From positions 1 to 64,000 of the forward strand of contig CBFIHP010000010.1 in assembly GCA_965662355.1 (NCBI GenBank): DNA of 64,000 nucleotides, given 5' to 3'. The notes under the pieces are model-generated. The model worked only from the letters and a program-made list of their open reading frames with translations. It made no database searches and was not told where the DNA came from. Of the stretch, positions 27,722-36,453 are shown piece by piece. The DNA is from GCA-2683825 sp965662355 (GTDB lineage Bacteria > Planctomycetota > UBA1135 > GCA-002686595). The position numbers and the translations under genes are program-made. How positions within the stretch are numbered: position 1 is the first letter of the stretch; each line of letters opens with the position of its first letter.

Positions 27722-29788
27722 CTAGCCTAGCTCATCACCAATCGTCTCGGGAACACTTGCCCCCTTGCCAAACTTGTCCAGCTTGCGTTGGAGCGCAAAG
27801 CGACTGATCCCGAGTTCCTTGGCGGCGCGACTCTTGTTCCCACCAGCTCGCTTGAGAGCCGATTCGATGGCGCGGCGCTCGAACTGCTCGACGGCGTGGC
27901 GCAAGTCGCCCATCACGAGCGGCATCGCGTCCGTGTTTTCCGAGCTGCTGGAACTATCTCCGGCCAGGACAGCGAGTGAAAGGTGGTCGAGCTGCACGCT
28001 ACCCTCTGCCAGCAGCACGATACGACGCATCTCGTTTTCGAGCTCGCGTACGTTGCCCGGCCAGGAGTGGGCGGCCAGAGCCGCTTGTACCTCGTGGGGT
28101 ACGTGGGGCACCGCCCGGCTCGTTTCACGCGCGGCGCGGGCAAGCAAGGCCTCGGCCAGCAACGGCACGTCATCGCGGCGTTCGCGCAGGGGCGGCAAAC
28201 GCAGGGTCAAGACGTTCACGCGGTAGAAGAGATCCTCGCGGAACTCCCCCTTCTTCACTAGCTCTTCCAGATCCCTGTGGCTGGCCGCCAACAGGCGCAC
28301 GTCGACCTTCAAGGGCTGGTTCGACCCGAGAGGACGCACCTCGCCCTCCTGGAGCACGCGCAGAAGCTTCTTTTGCATCTCCTGGCTCATGTCCCCGATC
28401 TCGTCCAGGAACAGCGTGCCGCCGTCGGCCTGCTCGATCAGCCCCTTCTTCGCGCGGTCGGCGCCGGTAAAGGCACCGCGTGTGTGGCCGAAGAGTTCCG
28501 ACTCGAGCAACGTGTCGGGCAACGCAGCACAGTTCTCGACGACGAAGGGCTTTTCCTTGCGCGCGCCGTTGAAGTGCACGGCCCGGGCAATCAACTCCTT
28601 GCCGGTGCCGCTCTCGCCTTGGATGAAGACGGGCAGTTCGGTCTCGATGATGCGATCGAGCTCGTTGAAGACCTTGCGCATGCCGTCGGAGGCGCCGACG
28701 ATCTGGCTGTAGTCGTAGCGACCCCGTTCGCGGCCCAATTCGGCGCGGACGACGGCCAGCTCGCTGTCGCGATCCTTGATCTTGCGTCCGAGCTGCTCGT
28801 TCAGGTGCTTGATCTCTTCGCTGGACTGCAGAAGCCTGCGGTTCCGCGCACGCAATTCGGCGACCATGCGGGCGTTGCGAATGGCCATCGCGGCCTGGTC
28901 GGCGAAGAGCTCGGCGAGATCGAGGTCGTCCTCGGTGAAAGCACCGCGTTGTAGGCGGTTGTCGACGTACAGGACACCGTCGGTCCGTCCCTCGATGTGA
29001 ATCGGCAAACACATCACGGAGCGCAACTTGAGATCCTCGACACTGGGCATCTCCTCGAAGCGCTCGTCGCGGCCCGCATCGACGGAAAGTAACGGACGTC
29101 CACCCTCCACCACGCGCTCGGCGATACCGGTCGAGATGCGCGTCGCCGGAATCGGAATGTCCGAGCGATCGAAGGAACGCGCGACGCTGACGCGCATGGC
29201 CTTGTCATCGCAACCGGGAACCGGCTTTCCGTTCTTGTCGGCCAGGAGAATGAAGCCGCGCTCGCCGCCGATCAGGTGAATCGCCGAATCGACGATGAGT
29301 CGCAGGAGCGAAGCCAGTTCGGTCTCTTGCAGGAGCGCGCGCGTGATGCGCGAGAACACGCGCAAGTTGTCGCGCTCGCGTTGGATCTCGCCCGACAGCG
29401 TCGAGAGTCCGTCACCGCTGAGATCGGGTGTCTTGAGTTTCTCGGTTGTGGGCTCTTCGACCTCGGAGGGATCCAGTCGCTGGGTGCGATTCGGATCGTC
29501 CAGCTCGAGGATGCTCTCGACGTGCAGGCGGGAACCACCGACGTTGATCACGTCACCGTTGGCGAGGAGTTTGCGCTGGACCTTGGTCCCGTTGACCTGG
29601 GTTCCATTGGCGGATCCCAGGTCGATGAGGCTCGCCTCATCCGCCTGGATCTCGATGCGGCAGTGGTGCCGCGAGGAGAGAGCCCCAGAAAGGCGAATGT
29701 CGTTGTCGATCGCTCGCCCGATGCGGATCACTCCGCGAGAGAACTCCAGCTTGGAGCGGAGCCCCTCTTCTATGACCACCAACCTCAT
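27722..29788 (-). CDS. FHA-GAF sigma-54-dependent transcriptional activator
   Basis: Domains in order: FHA (~20-90, IRIGRAIDNDIRLSG, SSRHHCRIE, DLGSANGTQVNG), which binds phosphothreonine; GAF (~150-320); AAA+ (~365-600) with Walker A GESGTGKE, the sigma-54 contact loop GAFTGA and the Walker B region GGTLFLDEIGDM; and a Fis-type helix-turn-helix (~645-675, NKSRAAKELGISRFALQRKL). It should activate RpoN promoters in response to phosphorylation and/or a GAF ligand instead of a receiver domain. It is first in a two-gene operon with a Ser/Thr kinase (4-bp gap). No clear TGGC-N8-TTGC sigma-54 site was found in the adjoining intergenic region. Confidence 0.93.
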   Translation of the reverse strand: MRLVVIEEGLRSKLEFSRGVIRIGRAIDNDIRLSGALSSRHHCRIEIQADEASLIDLGSANGTQVNGTKVQRKLLANGDVINVGGSRLHVESILELDDPNRTQRLDPSEVEEPTTEKLKTPDLSGDGLSTLSGEIQRERDNLRVFSRITRALLQETELASLLRLIVDSAIHLIGGERGFILLADKNGKPVPGCDDKAMRVSVARSFDRSDIPIPATRISTGIAERVVEGGRPLLSVDAGRDERFEEMPSVEDLKLRSVMCLPIHIEGRTDGVLYVDNRLQRGAFTEDDLDLAELFADQAAMAIRNARMVAELRARNRRLLQSSEEIKHLNEQLGRKIKDRDSELAVVRAELGRERGRYDYSQIVGASDGMRKVFNELDRIIETELPVFIQGESGTGKELIARAVHFNGARKEKPFVVENCAALPDTLLESELFGHTRGAFTGADRAKKGLIEQADGGTLFLDEIGDMSQEMQKKLLRVLQEGEVRPLGSNQPLKVDVRLLAASHRDLEELVKKGEFREDLFYRVNVLTLRLPPLRERRDDVPLLAEALLARAARETSRAVPHVPHEVQAALAAHSWPGNVRELENEMRRIVLLAEGSVQLDHLSLAVLAGDSSSSSENTDAMPLVMGDLRHAVEQFERRAIESALKRAGGNKSRAAKELGISRFALQRKLDKFGKGASVPETIGDELG

Positions 29789-29861
29789 GGAAGCTTTCTT
29801 TCCTCTGGCTCGACCCGTCCCCTGCCGGCAAGATGGCCTCAGAATTCTGGGACCCAGGGGG

Positions 29862-29877
29862 CGTGTGAATTCGCACG
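29862..29877. promoter_or_regulatory. Inverted repeat in the divergent promoter region
   Basis: CGTGTGAATTCGCACG is a 14-of-16 palindrome in the 132-bp region between the FHA activator gene and the divergent CxxCxxCC gene. It is operator-like in size and position, but no regulator is assigned. Confidence 0.3.
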
Positions 29878-29920
29878 TCTACCCTTTCTAAACGTTCCGG
29901 ACCGTTCGGTAACCGCACAC

Positions 29921-30391
29921 TTGGCTCAAGATCCTGAACCCAAATCGCTCGACGAACCTAAGTCCTGGTATTCCAAGGGCTTACGGTTTGAGTGCACGCA
30001 ATGCGGCAACTGCTGTCGCAACCATGGCGACTACACCTTCGTGTACCTCTCCGATCACGATGTCGAGGCCATCGCCGGGCACCTCGAGCTCGAGGAGGAG
30101 GAATTCTTGGAGCGCCACTGCGTGGAGGTCGATGGCTGGGTCACGCTCCGCATGGACAAACCGGCCTGCCCCTTCCTGCAGGAAGACTCCCGCTGCACCA
30201 TCTATCCCGTGCGCCCCAAGCAGTGCGCCACGTGGCCCTTCTGGGAGGAGAACCTCAAGCCTGAGGCCTGGGAGGGATCGGTGAAGGAATGCTGCCCAGG
30301 CATCGGCAAGGGCAAGCTCTATCCAGCCGCGGAGATCGAACGGGTCGCCCGCGAAACGGAGGAGTGGTACGAGGCCGAAGCCGAGGAGTGA
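29921..30391 (+). CDS. YkgJ-family cysteine-cluster protein (putative Zn/Fe chelator)
   Basis: The protein has the family N-terminal motif CTQCGNCCRNHGDY, followed by CPFLQEDSRCTIYPVRPKQC and a last Cys pair in KECCPG. These match the UPF0153/YkgJ group of small proteins thought to bind zinc or an iron-sulfur cluster; their function is not established. No ATG or GTG lies in frame between the upstream stop and the first Cys motif, so the TTG at 29921 is the best start (156 residues). Its 3' end forms one arm of a hairpin shared with the convergent sulfatase-fold gene. Confidence 0.8.
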   Translation: MAQDPEPKSLDEPKSWYSKGLRFECTQCGNCCRNHGDYTFVYLSDHDVEAIAGHLELEEEEFLERHCVEVDGWVTLRMDKPACPFLQEDSRCTIYPVRPKQCATWPFWEENLKPEAWEGSVKECCPGIGKGKLYPAAEIERVARETEEWYEAEAEE

Positions 30392-30442
30392 TACGGAGTC
30401 GCGCCCCAACCGCAGTTGGGTAGCGACCCTGTATCACTCCTC
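30383..30442. terminator. Bidirectional hairpin made of the two convergent gene ends
   Basis: A perfect 12-bp outer stem GAGGAGTGATAC (30383-30394) / GTATCACTCCTC (30431-30442) encloses an inner stem CCCAAC / GTTGGG. Both arms contain GAG GAG TGA, the last two codons and stop of the gene on each strand. It has no long T tract, so termination is inferred from the strength of the hairpin and its convergent position. Confidence 0.6.
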
Positions 30443-32002
30443 CGCCCCGCCGTACCCCAGCGCTTCCAGATCCGCCTGCTTCGAGGCGTCATTGGTGTAG
30501 CCACTCTCGGAGCGCTCCTTCGCGAGCGCGGCCAAGGACTTCAAACGATCGGCCCAGTCCGAGCGCTCGGCGCTGCGTGTAGCGAAGACGTTGTCGAGTT
30601 CACCGGGGTCCTTGGCGAGATCGTAGAAGAGGTACTCCTCCGTTCCGGGGAAGTAGATCATCTTGAACTGCTCGTCGCGCAAGCACAGTTGATCATCGCG
30701 CGCTTCGGGCTTGTGCGTCTCGGCGAAGTGAATGGTGTCGTCAGGTCGTAGGAGCGAGTTGCCAAGCTGTCCGGGCAAGGGCGGCAGGCTCGCCAGTTCG
30801 AGGATCGTCGGTGTGAGATCGGCGTGGGACACGAGTCCGTTCTTGTTGGCTGTCAACTTCGGTTGACGCGGGTCGCTCTTGGGTAGTTTGATGACCAACG
30901 GAACGTGAATGTGGGGGTCTGTCAGGCCATTGGCATGTCCGACGCGACCGTGCTCGCCCAGTGACTCGCCGTGGTCCGACGTGAAGACGATCAACGACTC
31001 CTCGTAGAGACTGCGCGCCTTGAGGTCGTCCATCAGTTCGCCAATCCAGCCATCGACATACTCAACCTCGTTGGCATAGCGCGAGCGGATTTCGTCGTGG
31101 CTCGGCGCATCGTTGATCCACAAGCGCAAGTCACGAACGACGGGGCCGTCTCCCGCCTGGGTCAGGCTCAAACGCGCGCGCTTCAGGGCTTTCACGCGCT
31201 TGCCGACCTCCCAGTCCAACTCGGTCCAGCGCTTGGCCCCTCGTTCGTTCAAGGCCTGGAACTGGCGGATCTTGAAGTTGTTCTTCGAGCGCACCTCGAA
31301 GAGGTGCCGTCCCGCGGACAGACTGACCGAGCGATGCCAGAACGACATCTCGGAGGTCGTGACCGTGTCCAGCAGCTCACCATCGAGATAGATTTCTGCC
31401 GTGTAATCCCTGTCGCCGTGTGAGTTGTAGGGTTCGTGGGGATCGCTGAAGTGCGCAAAGAGGAAGAGCGGTTTCTCCTCGGAGCGAGCATCCAAACTCG
31501 CGCGCATGCGCCCGGTCGAGTCCTCCGCCTGGCTCATGTGCCAGTAGTCGAGGTCGTAGTCCGCAAACCCGCGCCAGAGTCCCGTACTATCCTTGGGGGT
31601 CCAGAGCGTTCCGAGCGAGGTCACCGCACGCGTTTCATATCCAAAGCGCGTCAACCACTCCGAGAGCAGAGGTAGCTCCTCGGGAACCTTCTGACCGTTG
31701 TTGAAGACGACCGTCTCGAGCGGCGGGCGCGAGGAGAACATCGCCGTATGCGAGGGCAACGTCAGGGGCGCGTGGGAGAACGTCTTCGGGAAGTGCACGC
31801 CCTCCGAAACGAGCTGGTCGAGATTGGGTGTCGAATACGTGTTCGACGGATCGGTCAGCACGTCTCCTCGGAGTGTATCCACCACGACGAAGACGATGTT
31901 CGGGCGCGGGCTGGGCTGGGAAACCTCTCCTCCGCAGGCGGGAAGGAGGAAACCGAGAAGCGGGAGGAGGGAGACGAGGGTGCGGTTATTTTGAATGGAC
32001 AT
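30434..32002 (-). CDS. Sulfatase-fold lipoprotein with Thr at the nucleophile position
   Basis: The fold of the alkaline phosphatase/sulfatase superfamily is clear: metal-binding VVVDTLRGD (Asp42), APLTLPSHTAMFSSRPP, HFSDPHEPY and FTSDHGESLGEHG. Where sulfatases have the Cys or Ser that becomes formylglycine (CxPxR), this protein has Thr81-L-P-S-H, as in phosphoglycerol or phosphoethanolamine transferases. It may therefore be a phosphotransferase or hydrolase rather than a sulfatase. An inserted segment (~residues 190-290, YTAEIYLDGELL, GRHLFEVRSKNN) looks like an extra beta domain. The ATG at 32002 gives a lipoprotein signal ending LLPAC (Cys23); the longer open sequence upstream has no such signal. 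It follows the STT3-like gene on the same strand. Confidence 0.83.
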   Translation of the reverse strand: MSIQNNRTLVSLLPLLGFLLPACGGEVSQPSPRPNIVFVVVDTLRGDVLTDPSNTYSTPNLDQLVSEGVHFPKTFSHAPLTLPSHTAMFSSRPPLETVVFNNGQKVPEELPLLSEWLTRFGYETRAVTSLGTLWTPKDSTGLWRGFADYDLDYWHMSQAEDSTGRMRASLDARSEEKPLFLFAHFSDPHEPYNSHGDRDYTAEIYLDGELLDTVTTSEMSFWHRSVSLSAGRHLFEVRSKNNFKIRQFQALNERGAKRWTELDWEVGKRVKALKRARLSLTQAGDGPVVRDLRLWINDAPSHDEIRSRYANEVEYVDGWIGELMDDLKARSLYEESLIVFTSDHGESLGEHGRVGHANGLTDPHIHVPLVIKLPKSDPRQPKLTANKNGLVSHADLTPTILELASLPPLPGQLGNSLLRPDDTIHFAETHKPEARDDQLCLRDEQFKMIYFPGTEEYLFYDLAKDPGELDNVFATRSAERSDWADRLKSLAALAKERSESGYTNDASKQADLEALGYGGAEE

Positions 32003-32120
32003 GGTCGTTAGGGAAGGAGTCCATGTCCTTTCTCGGGGTTGTGCAGGGTCGAGATTGAGGCAAGGTGAAAGAGACGTGGACGAATGGGATGGAAGCCTTT
32101 TCTGGGGTCGTGAAGCACGA

Positions 32121-34040
32121 TCACTCCAACGCATACACCCGGAAAAAATCGTACGGCTCCCCGTTGCTCTGCAGGACCGCCCCCCCCGAGCGATACACGA
32201 GCTCAAACCCCTCCACACCCCGCAAGCGCTCCCCCTCCAGGCTCGTAAAGACCTCGGCCGCCGTCCCCTCGCCGAGCGACTCCGCCTGCCCCAGTCCCGC
32301 CGTGTACTTCGAAAGAATCCCCAGCGTATACCGATCGATCACGACGTAGCGCACGTCAAAACGCTCCACCAGAAGCATGCGGAACTCCTGCGGCGTTCCT
32401 CGAAAGAAGGCGTCGAGAAAAGCCTCGGCCGCTCGGCGACTGCGCTCCGTCTCGTACTTCGGCTGCAAGCAGATCGGATTGCCCGTGTGTGCCAGCAAGG
32501 CCGTCGAGTTCATGAAGTCCCCGGCGATCGGCTCCGCGGGATCGAGGTTCTCTCCCACCCAATGCACCAGCTGTGCGATCTCCGCTTGTCTCCCTGCGGG
32601 CAAGTACCAGCTCTGCGAGTGGTTCTCGAGAAACGGCTTCAAGGAAGAGCCGGTCGGGAAGGCTTGCACGTACGTGAGAATTGCGGCCAGACCCAGGTAC
32701 TTCAGGGCGTGTTTGTCTCGGGCAGCCGTGCAGGCGAAGGCGGCGGGCAGAAGCATGGCCGGGACGACGATCAAGCGCCCGAAGAGCCAGGCCATGGGGA
32801 ACGAGACGATGGCAAAGAGAATCAGCCACAGCTCGAAGCCACCAGGCGGAGCCGTCGAGGCTTCCCCCTTCCTGTGAAAACGCCGGACGCAAACGAGGGC
32901 CAGACAGGCGGCGAAGATCGCGAGAGCGGGCCAGCCCAGCCATGCTCGTATGTGCTCGATGGGCAGGGTCTCGAAGGGCCCCTGCCACAGGAGCCGTGCG
33001 TCGAAGGAGATCGCGCGCGGATCCGCGGGCAGCGTTCCGCCGGCGAGCAACTTCGCCAGGAGCACCTCGTGCACGTGCGAGTACGCCGAGCTCATGTCCG
33101 TCATGGACTTGATCACGAACGACAAGAGAACGTGCCCCAGGCCGAAGGCCCCCCCCCACGCCAGACGCGCGCGTGTCGTGAGCGTCTGACGCATCGTCAT
33201 GAGCGAGGCCCCCACCAAGACCGCGAGGAGCGTCACCGCCGGGGAGAGCAGAAACCCGCTCGAGCGCAGCGCGGGAACGAGCCCCCCCGCCAGGAGCGGG
33301 CCCCACAGGAGCATGCGTGCTCCGGGAAGTTCGAAAAGACTCTGGCGCGACGTGAACAACCCACACGCGGCCACGGCCAGGGCGACGGTGACGAGGAAAC
33401 CCATGGCGTGCCACGTCGCAAGCGCGGCGCCCACGGCGAGTCCCGCGGCCAAGAACCAACCCCGCGTTCGACGCTGGGCGGCGACGGCCATGAGGCCGAG
33501 GTGCAAGGCGAACAACGGCAACGACAGATCCTCGCGCACGAGGATGTAGCCGATGGTCCGATAGTTGGCCGCGATGCAGAAGGTGAAGAGCGTCGTGAGA
33601 AGCGCCCAGATAACGCTCTTCGTGCGTCCCAAGACGAGCAGGTAGATCCCGATCACGAACCCCGCCGCACACCACGACATGACACGCTGCGCGAAGGTGT
33701 GCAGGGGCTCGGTACTACCGCTCACGAGCCGCGCCCAGGCCACCAGGAACTCCTGGCCGACGGTGAACTCCGCCGGAATGTCGGTCAGACCTGGATGTTG
33801 AACCCGCGGGTCCGCACGAAAGTCCGCGGGTGTGCCCCCTCCGGCTTCGAGAATGCGCTCGGTGATGTAGTAGAGCAGCGCCGGATCGCTCTTCAGCATT
33901 CCCTCTGGATGCTGCGCGTCGAAGTTGGGGTCGCTGACGCTGGTCCCGAAGCGCAAGGTGGCGCCAAGCACGACGAGCAAGAGGAGCCCAAGCCCCCCCA
34001 GAACATGCTGCAATAACCGTAGTCTAGGAGCCGCTACCAT
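32121..34040 (-). CDS. Polytopic membrane protein, STT3/GT-C glycosyltransferase-like
   Basis: The 639-residue protein starts with a membrane helix followed by a large extracytoplasmic loop (LRFGTSVSDPNF, KSDPALLYYITERIL, VQHPGLTDIPAEF). About ten further hydrophobic helices follow to residue ~450, then a soluble C-terminal domain of ~190 residues. The acidic first loop, the YYITERIL helix and this overall plan are like STT3/AglB/PglB oligosaccharyltransferases and other GT-C enzymes using lipid-linked sugars. The catalytic WWDYG-type motif was not recognized, so the substrate and even OST activity are uncertain. It starts 16 bp after the MamK-like gene and precedes the sulfatase-fold lipoprotein. 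Confidence 0.6.
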   Translation of the reverse strand: MVAAPRLRLLQHVLGGLGLLLLVVLGATLRFGTSVSDPNFDAQHPEGMLKSDPALLYYITERILEAGGGTPADFRADPRVQHPGLTDIPAEFTVGQEFLVAWARLVSGSTEPLHTFAQRVMSWCAAGFVIGIYLLVLGRTKSVIWALLTTLFTFCIAANYRTIGYILVREDLSLPLFALHLGLMAVAAQRRTRGWFLAAGLAVGAALATWHAMGFLVTVALAVAACGLFTSRQSLFELPGARMLLWGPLLAGGLVPALRSSGFLLSPAVTLLAVLVGASLMTMRQTLTTRARLAWGGAFGLGHVLLSFVIKSMTDMSSAYSHVHEVLLAKLLAGGTLPADPRAISFDARLLWQGPFETLPIEHIRAWLGWPALAIFAACLALVCVRRFHRKGEASTAPPGGFELWLILFAIVSFPMAWLFGRLIVVPAMLLPAAFACTAARDKHALKYLGLAAILTYVQAFPTGSSLKPFLENHSQSWYLPAGRQAEIAQLVHWVGENLDPAEPIAGDFMNSTALLAHTGNPICLQPKYETERSRRAAEAFLDAFFRGTPQEFRMLLVERFDVRYVVIDRYTLGILSKYTAGLGQAESLGEGTAAEVFTSLEGERLRGVEGFELVYRSGGAVLQSNGEPYDFFRVYALE

Positions 34041-34056
34041 CTTGCGGCCCCGCAGC

Positions 34057-35115
34057 CTACTTCAGCTGCTCCCAGAACTCGGCGGGCATGTCGTGGGCGA
34101 TCTTCAAGGCACCGTTGGCGCCACCGTAGATCGGCTCCTCGATGCGGATGACCTTGCCACCACCGAGGGTCTCTTGCATCTCGCGCTCGATGGCGAAGTC
34201 GAGGCCTTTGATCATGCTGCCTCCCCCTGCCAGGAGCACACGATCCTTCAGGCGTTGCTGGAATTCGGGATCGAAGGTCGCCACGAGCTCGCCCAAACCC
34301 TTCACGATCGGCGGGATAATCCCGCGGCATGCTTCGCGCATGATCTCGGTGATGTCGAAGTCCGTGGGCTTGCCCTGCACGGGCAGTTGCACGATGACGG
34401 TCTCCATCTCGTCCGACACAGAGCTGTGGCGCTCCTTGATGGACTTGATCATCTGGGTCGTGAACTGGGCCTCGGGATGGGCCGCCTTGATCCCATCCGA
34501 CAAACGCAGGTCAACGAAGTCACCTGCGGTGTCCATCGTGACTTGATCCGTATCCTCGGGCATCGTGCCGTGCATCCGACAGAGATCGACGGTACCCGCA
34601 CCGATGTCGACAACGAGCACGTCCTCGAGCCAGTCGAGCCCGTAGGCGACGGCAAAGGGCTCCGAGCAGAGCATCACCGAATCGACGCTCTTGCGAGCCG
34701 CATCGAGGATGACCTCCTTGTTCCTAATCGACGCTTGCGCCGGTGCACCGATCACTGCGTAGATCAGCTCGTCCTTGCGCGGCTTCGAAAGCCGGATGAT
34801 CTCGCTGATCAGGTCGGCCGCAGCGCGTAGGTTCCCCTCGAAGTCCCCGCCCTCGGCGCTGGCCTTGAGGACACCGGCTTCCAGAGGGCGATAGAAATCC
34901 AGGGACAGACGATGCTTGAGCGCATCCTCGCCGAAGAGCACGTCCTGCTTCAGAAGCTTGCGACTGACGACGTCCTTGGGGTAGCCGACAAAGGAAGCCA
35001 CCGTATCTCGCACGCCATTGCTGGCGGAGACGGAGGTTCGGGAGGTCCCGAGGTCGATCCCGAGATACAGGACACCCTGATCCTTGGGGTCCTTGCTGGA
35101 AGACTCTGCGCTCAT
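34057..35115 (-). CDS. MamK-like bacterial actin
   Basis: Actin ATPase-fold motifs are complete: phosphate-1 LGIDLGTSRTSVSAS, phosphate-2 VVDIGAGTVDLCRM and adenosine motif LLAGGGSMIKGL. Beyond the fold, several stretches resemble the magnetosome filament protein MamK as I recall it: SFVGYPKDVVSRKLL, LDFYRPLEAGVL, YAVIGAPAQAS, SEPFAVAYGLDWL, TMPEDTDQVT and AEFWEQLK at the end. The length (352) also fits MamK and is unlike MreB helices or ParM. No mam genes for magnetite formation are nearby, so this is probably a MamK-related filament used for another purpose. It is flanked by a degenerate GGDEF protein (upstream) and a membrane protein (downstream) in one likely operon. Confidence 0.88.
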   Translation of the reverse strand: MSAESSSKDPKDQGVLYLGIDLGTSRTSVSASNGVRDTVASFVGYPKDVVSRKLLKQDVLFGEDALKHRLSLDFYRPLEAGVLKASAEGGDFEGNLRAAADLISEIIRLSKPRKDELIYAVIGAPAQASIRNKEVILDAARKSVDSVMLCSEPFAVAYGLDWLEDVLVVDIGAGTVDLCRMHGTMPEDTDQVTMDTAGDFVDLRLSDGIKAAHPEAQFTTQMIKSIKERHSSVSDEMETVIVQLPVQGKPTDFDITEIMREACRGIIPPIVKGLGELVATFDPEFQQRLKDRVLLAGGGSMIKGLDFAIEREMQETLGGGKVIRIEEPIYGGANGALKIAHDMPAEFWEQLK

Positions 35116-35182
35116 CGGGGACTTGTCCGTGGTGGGCTACGGTCGGAAGGGAGGAGAAGGAACGATAAACCCCGAGCCCCTG

Positions 35183-36220
35183 TCAAGAATCGCTACGCAA
35201 CTTCTCCAGGAGCCGCACGTTGGCTTCGTAGATGAGCCCCAGAATGTCCTTCTTTCTGGCGTAGTCTCCGGTCCCGGTCTCCAACCCCTGAACCTGGTTG
35301 TAGATCGACTTTATGCCCGAATCGGCGGTCTTTTCGAGCACCAGTCGCTGCAGGTCTTCCTCGGTGGCGCCGAGCATCTCCTTCAACTTCGCAACTCGCC
35401 GCTCGAGGATATCGATCTGTCGTCTTTCTTCTTCGCCGGATCCCGGGTCCTGCTGGATGCTCTGCAGACTGGCTTCGGTGACCGCGATGACCTGGCGCTC
35501 GATCGCATCGATGGCGTCGGTCCGCGGGCCGAGACGCTGGAAGAGAATGCGTATCTGCTCGGCCAGCGGACCGTCCCCGAGATCTTCCAGCGGAATGGCC
35601 AGCGGAACTTTCGGAGGGGTCGCGGCCGTCGAAGCTGTAGACGCGACCCTTGCCGCGGGTGCGGGACTGGCCGGAGCCGGCACCGGGGGCATGGGAAGTT
35701 CCGTCGCCAGGGCCTCCGCGACCGGATGGACCTCCGTGAAACGATCCCCACCCCCCTCGATGGCCTCCAGAACCGCCTCTTCCGCTGCGAGCAGGAAATG
35801 ATCGAAGTCCAGCTGGCTACCGCGCTCGGCCACCGCCAGGCCGACCGAGATCGTGACCCGCAAGGAACGCCCGTCGCTATCGAACTGCAGCCGACGCGCT
35901 CCCTCGAGCAGCCGCACGGTGATGGCCGAGGCTCCGCCCTGGGTCGTGTGGGGAAAAACGGCGAGGACACGATCGTCGAGGCGACAGCCCACCGGATCGG
36001 CGTTGCGGGTCACCATCCGCAAGAGCTCACCTACCCCCTGGAGGATTTCCTCCTTGGATTCGAACCCGTAGAGGTCCTGCAGGTACCCGAGCCGATCGAC
36101 CTCGATCAGCATCAGGCAGAAGGGGATCTCGTAACGTACGGCCCGGTCGTACTCGATGCGCATGAGGCGCTGGATGTCGGCCGGAGTGAACAGGCCGTTG
36201 TTCGAGTCGCTGTAGGTCAC
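35183..36220 (-). CDS. Degenerate GGDEF-domain protein with coiled-coil C-terminus
   Basis: Residues ~15-160 fold like a GGDEF domain (RLMRIEYDRAVRYEIPFCLM, then VTISVGLAVAERGSQLDFDH). The GGDEF active loop is replaced by LDDRVLAVFP, so it cannot be a normal diguanylate cyclase. A Pro/Ala-rich linker (~175-210) leads to a charged helical C-terminal region (~225-345, for example DILERRVAKLKEML) that is probably coiled coil. A scaffold, c-di-GMP/GTP-binding or regulatory role is possible. It lies 67 bp upstream of the MamK-like actin gene and may regulate or anchor that filament; this is an inference from position. Confidence 0.8.
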   Translation of the reverse strand: MTYSDSNNGLFTPADIQRLMRIEYDRAVRYEIPFCLMLIEVDRLGYLQDLYGFESKEEILQGVGELLRMVTRNADPVGCRLDDRVLAVFPHTTQGGASAITVRLLEGARRLQFDSDGRSLRVTISVGLAVAERGSQLDFDHFLLAAEEAVLEAIEGGGDRFTEVHPVAEALATELPMPPVPAPASPAPAARVASTASTAATPPKVPLAIPLEDLGDGPLAEQIRILFQRLGPRTDAIDAIERQVIAVTEASLQSIQQDPGSGEEERRQIDILERRVAKLKEMLGATEEDLQRLVLEKTADSGIKSIYNQVQGLETGTGDYARKKDILGLIYEANVRLLEKLRSDS

Positions 36221-36453
36221 GGGGTGCGCAGGATACGCTCCGCGGACGGGATGCGCATTCCTCCCTAACGGATCGTTCCCGGATTCGTATCCCCCTCTGT
36301 TGGCCTGGGAACCCGAATGGGCTCCCTGAATGCCGGGCTTGGATCGGGTATCGCCCGCTTTCCAGGCCCCGTTTCTCGGCCCTGCTCATGGCCCCGAGCC
36401 TGGTAGAGTAAACGCTCGCCGCTCCGGAGCCTTTTCCTCCGCCGCTCCCTCCC

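Noticed and set aside
29789..29920. Sigma-54 promoter for the FHA activator operon
   Set aside because: I looked on both strands for TGGC-N8-TTGC and found no match good enough.
34057..35115. MreB
   Set aside because: The sequence keeps the actin fold motifs, but its other conserved stretches resemble MamK rather than MreB, and no mreC/mreD follow.
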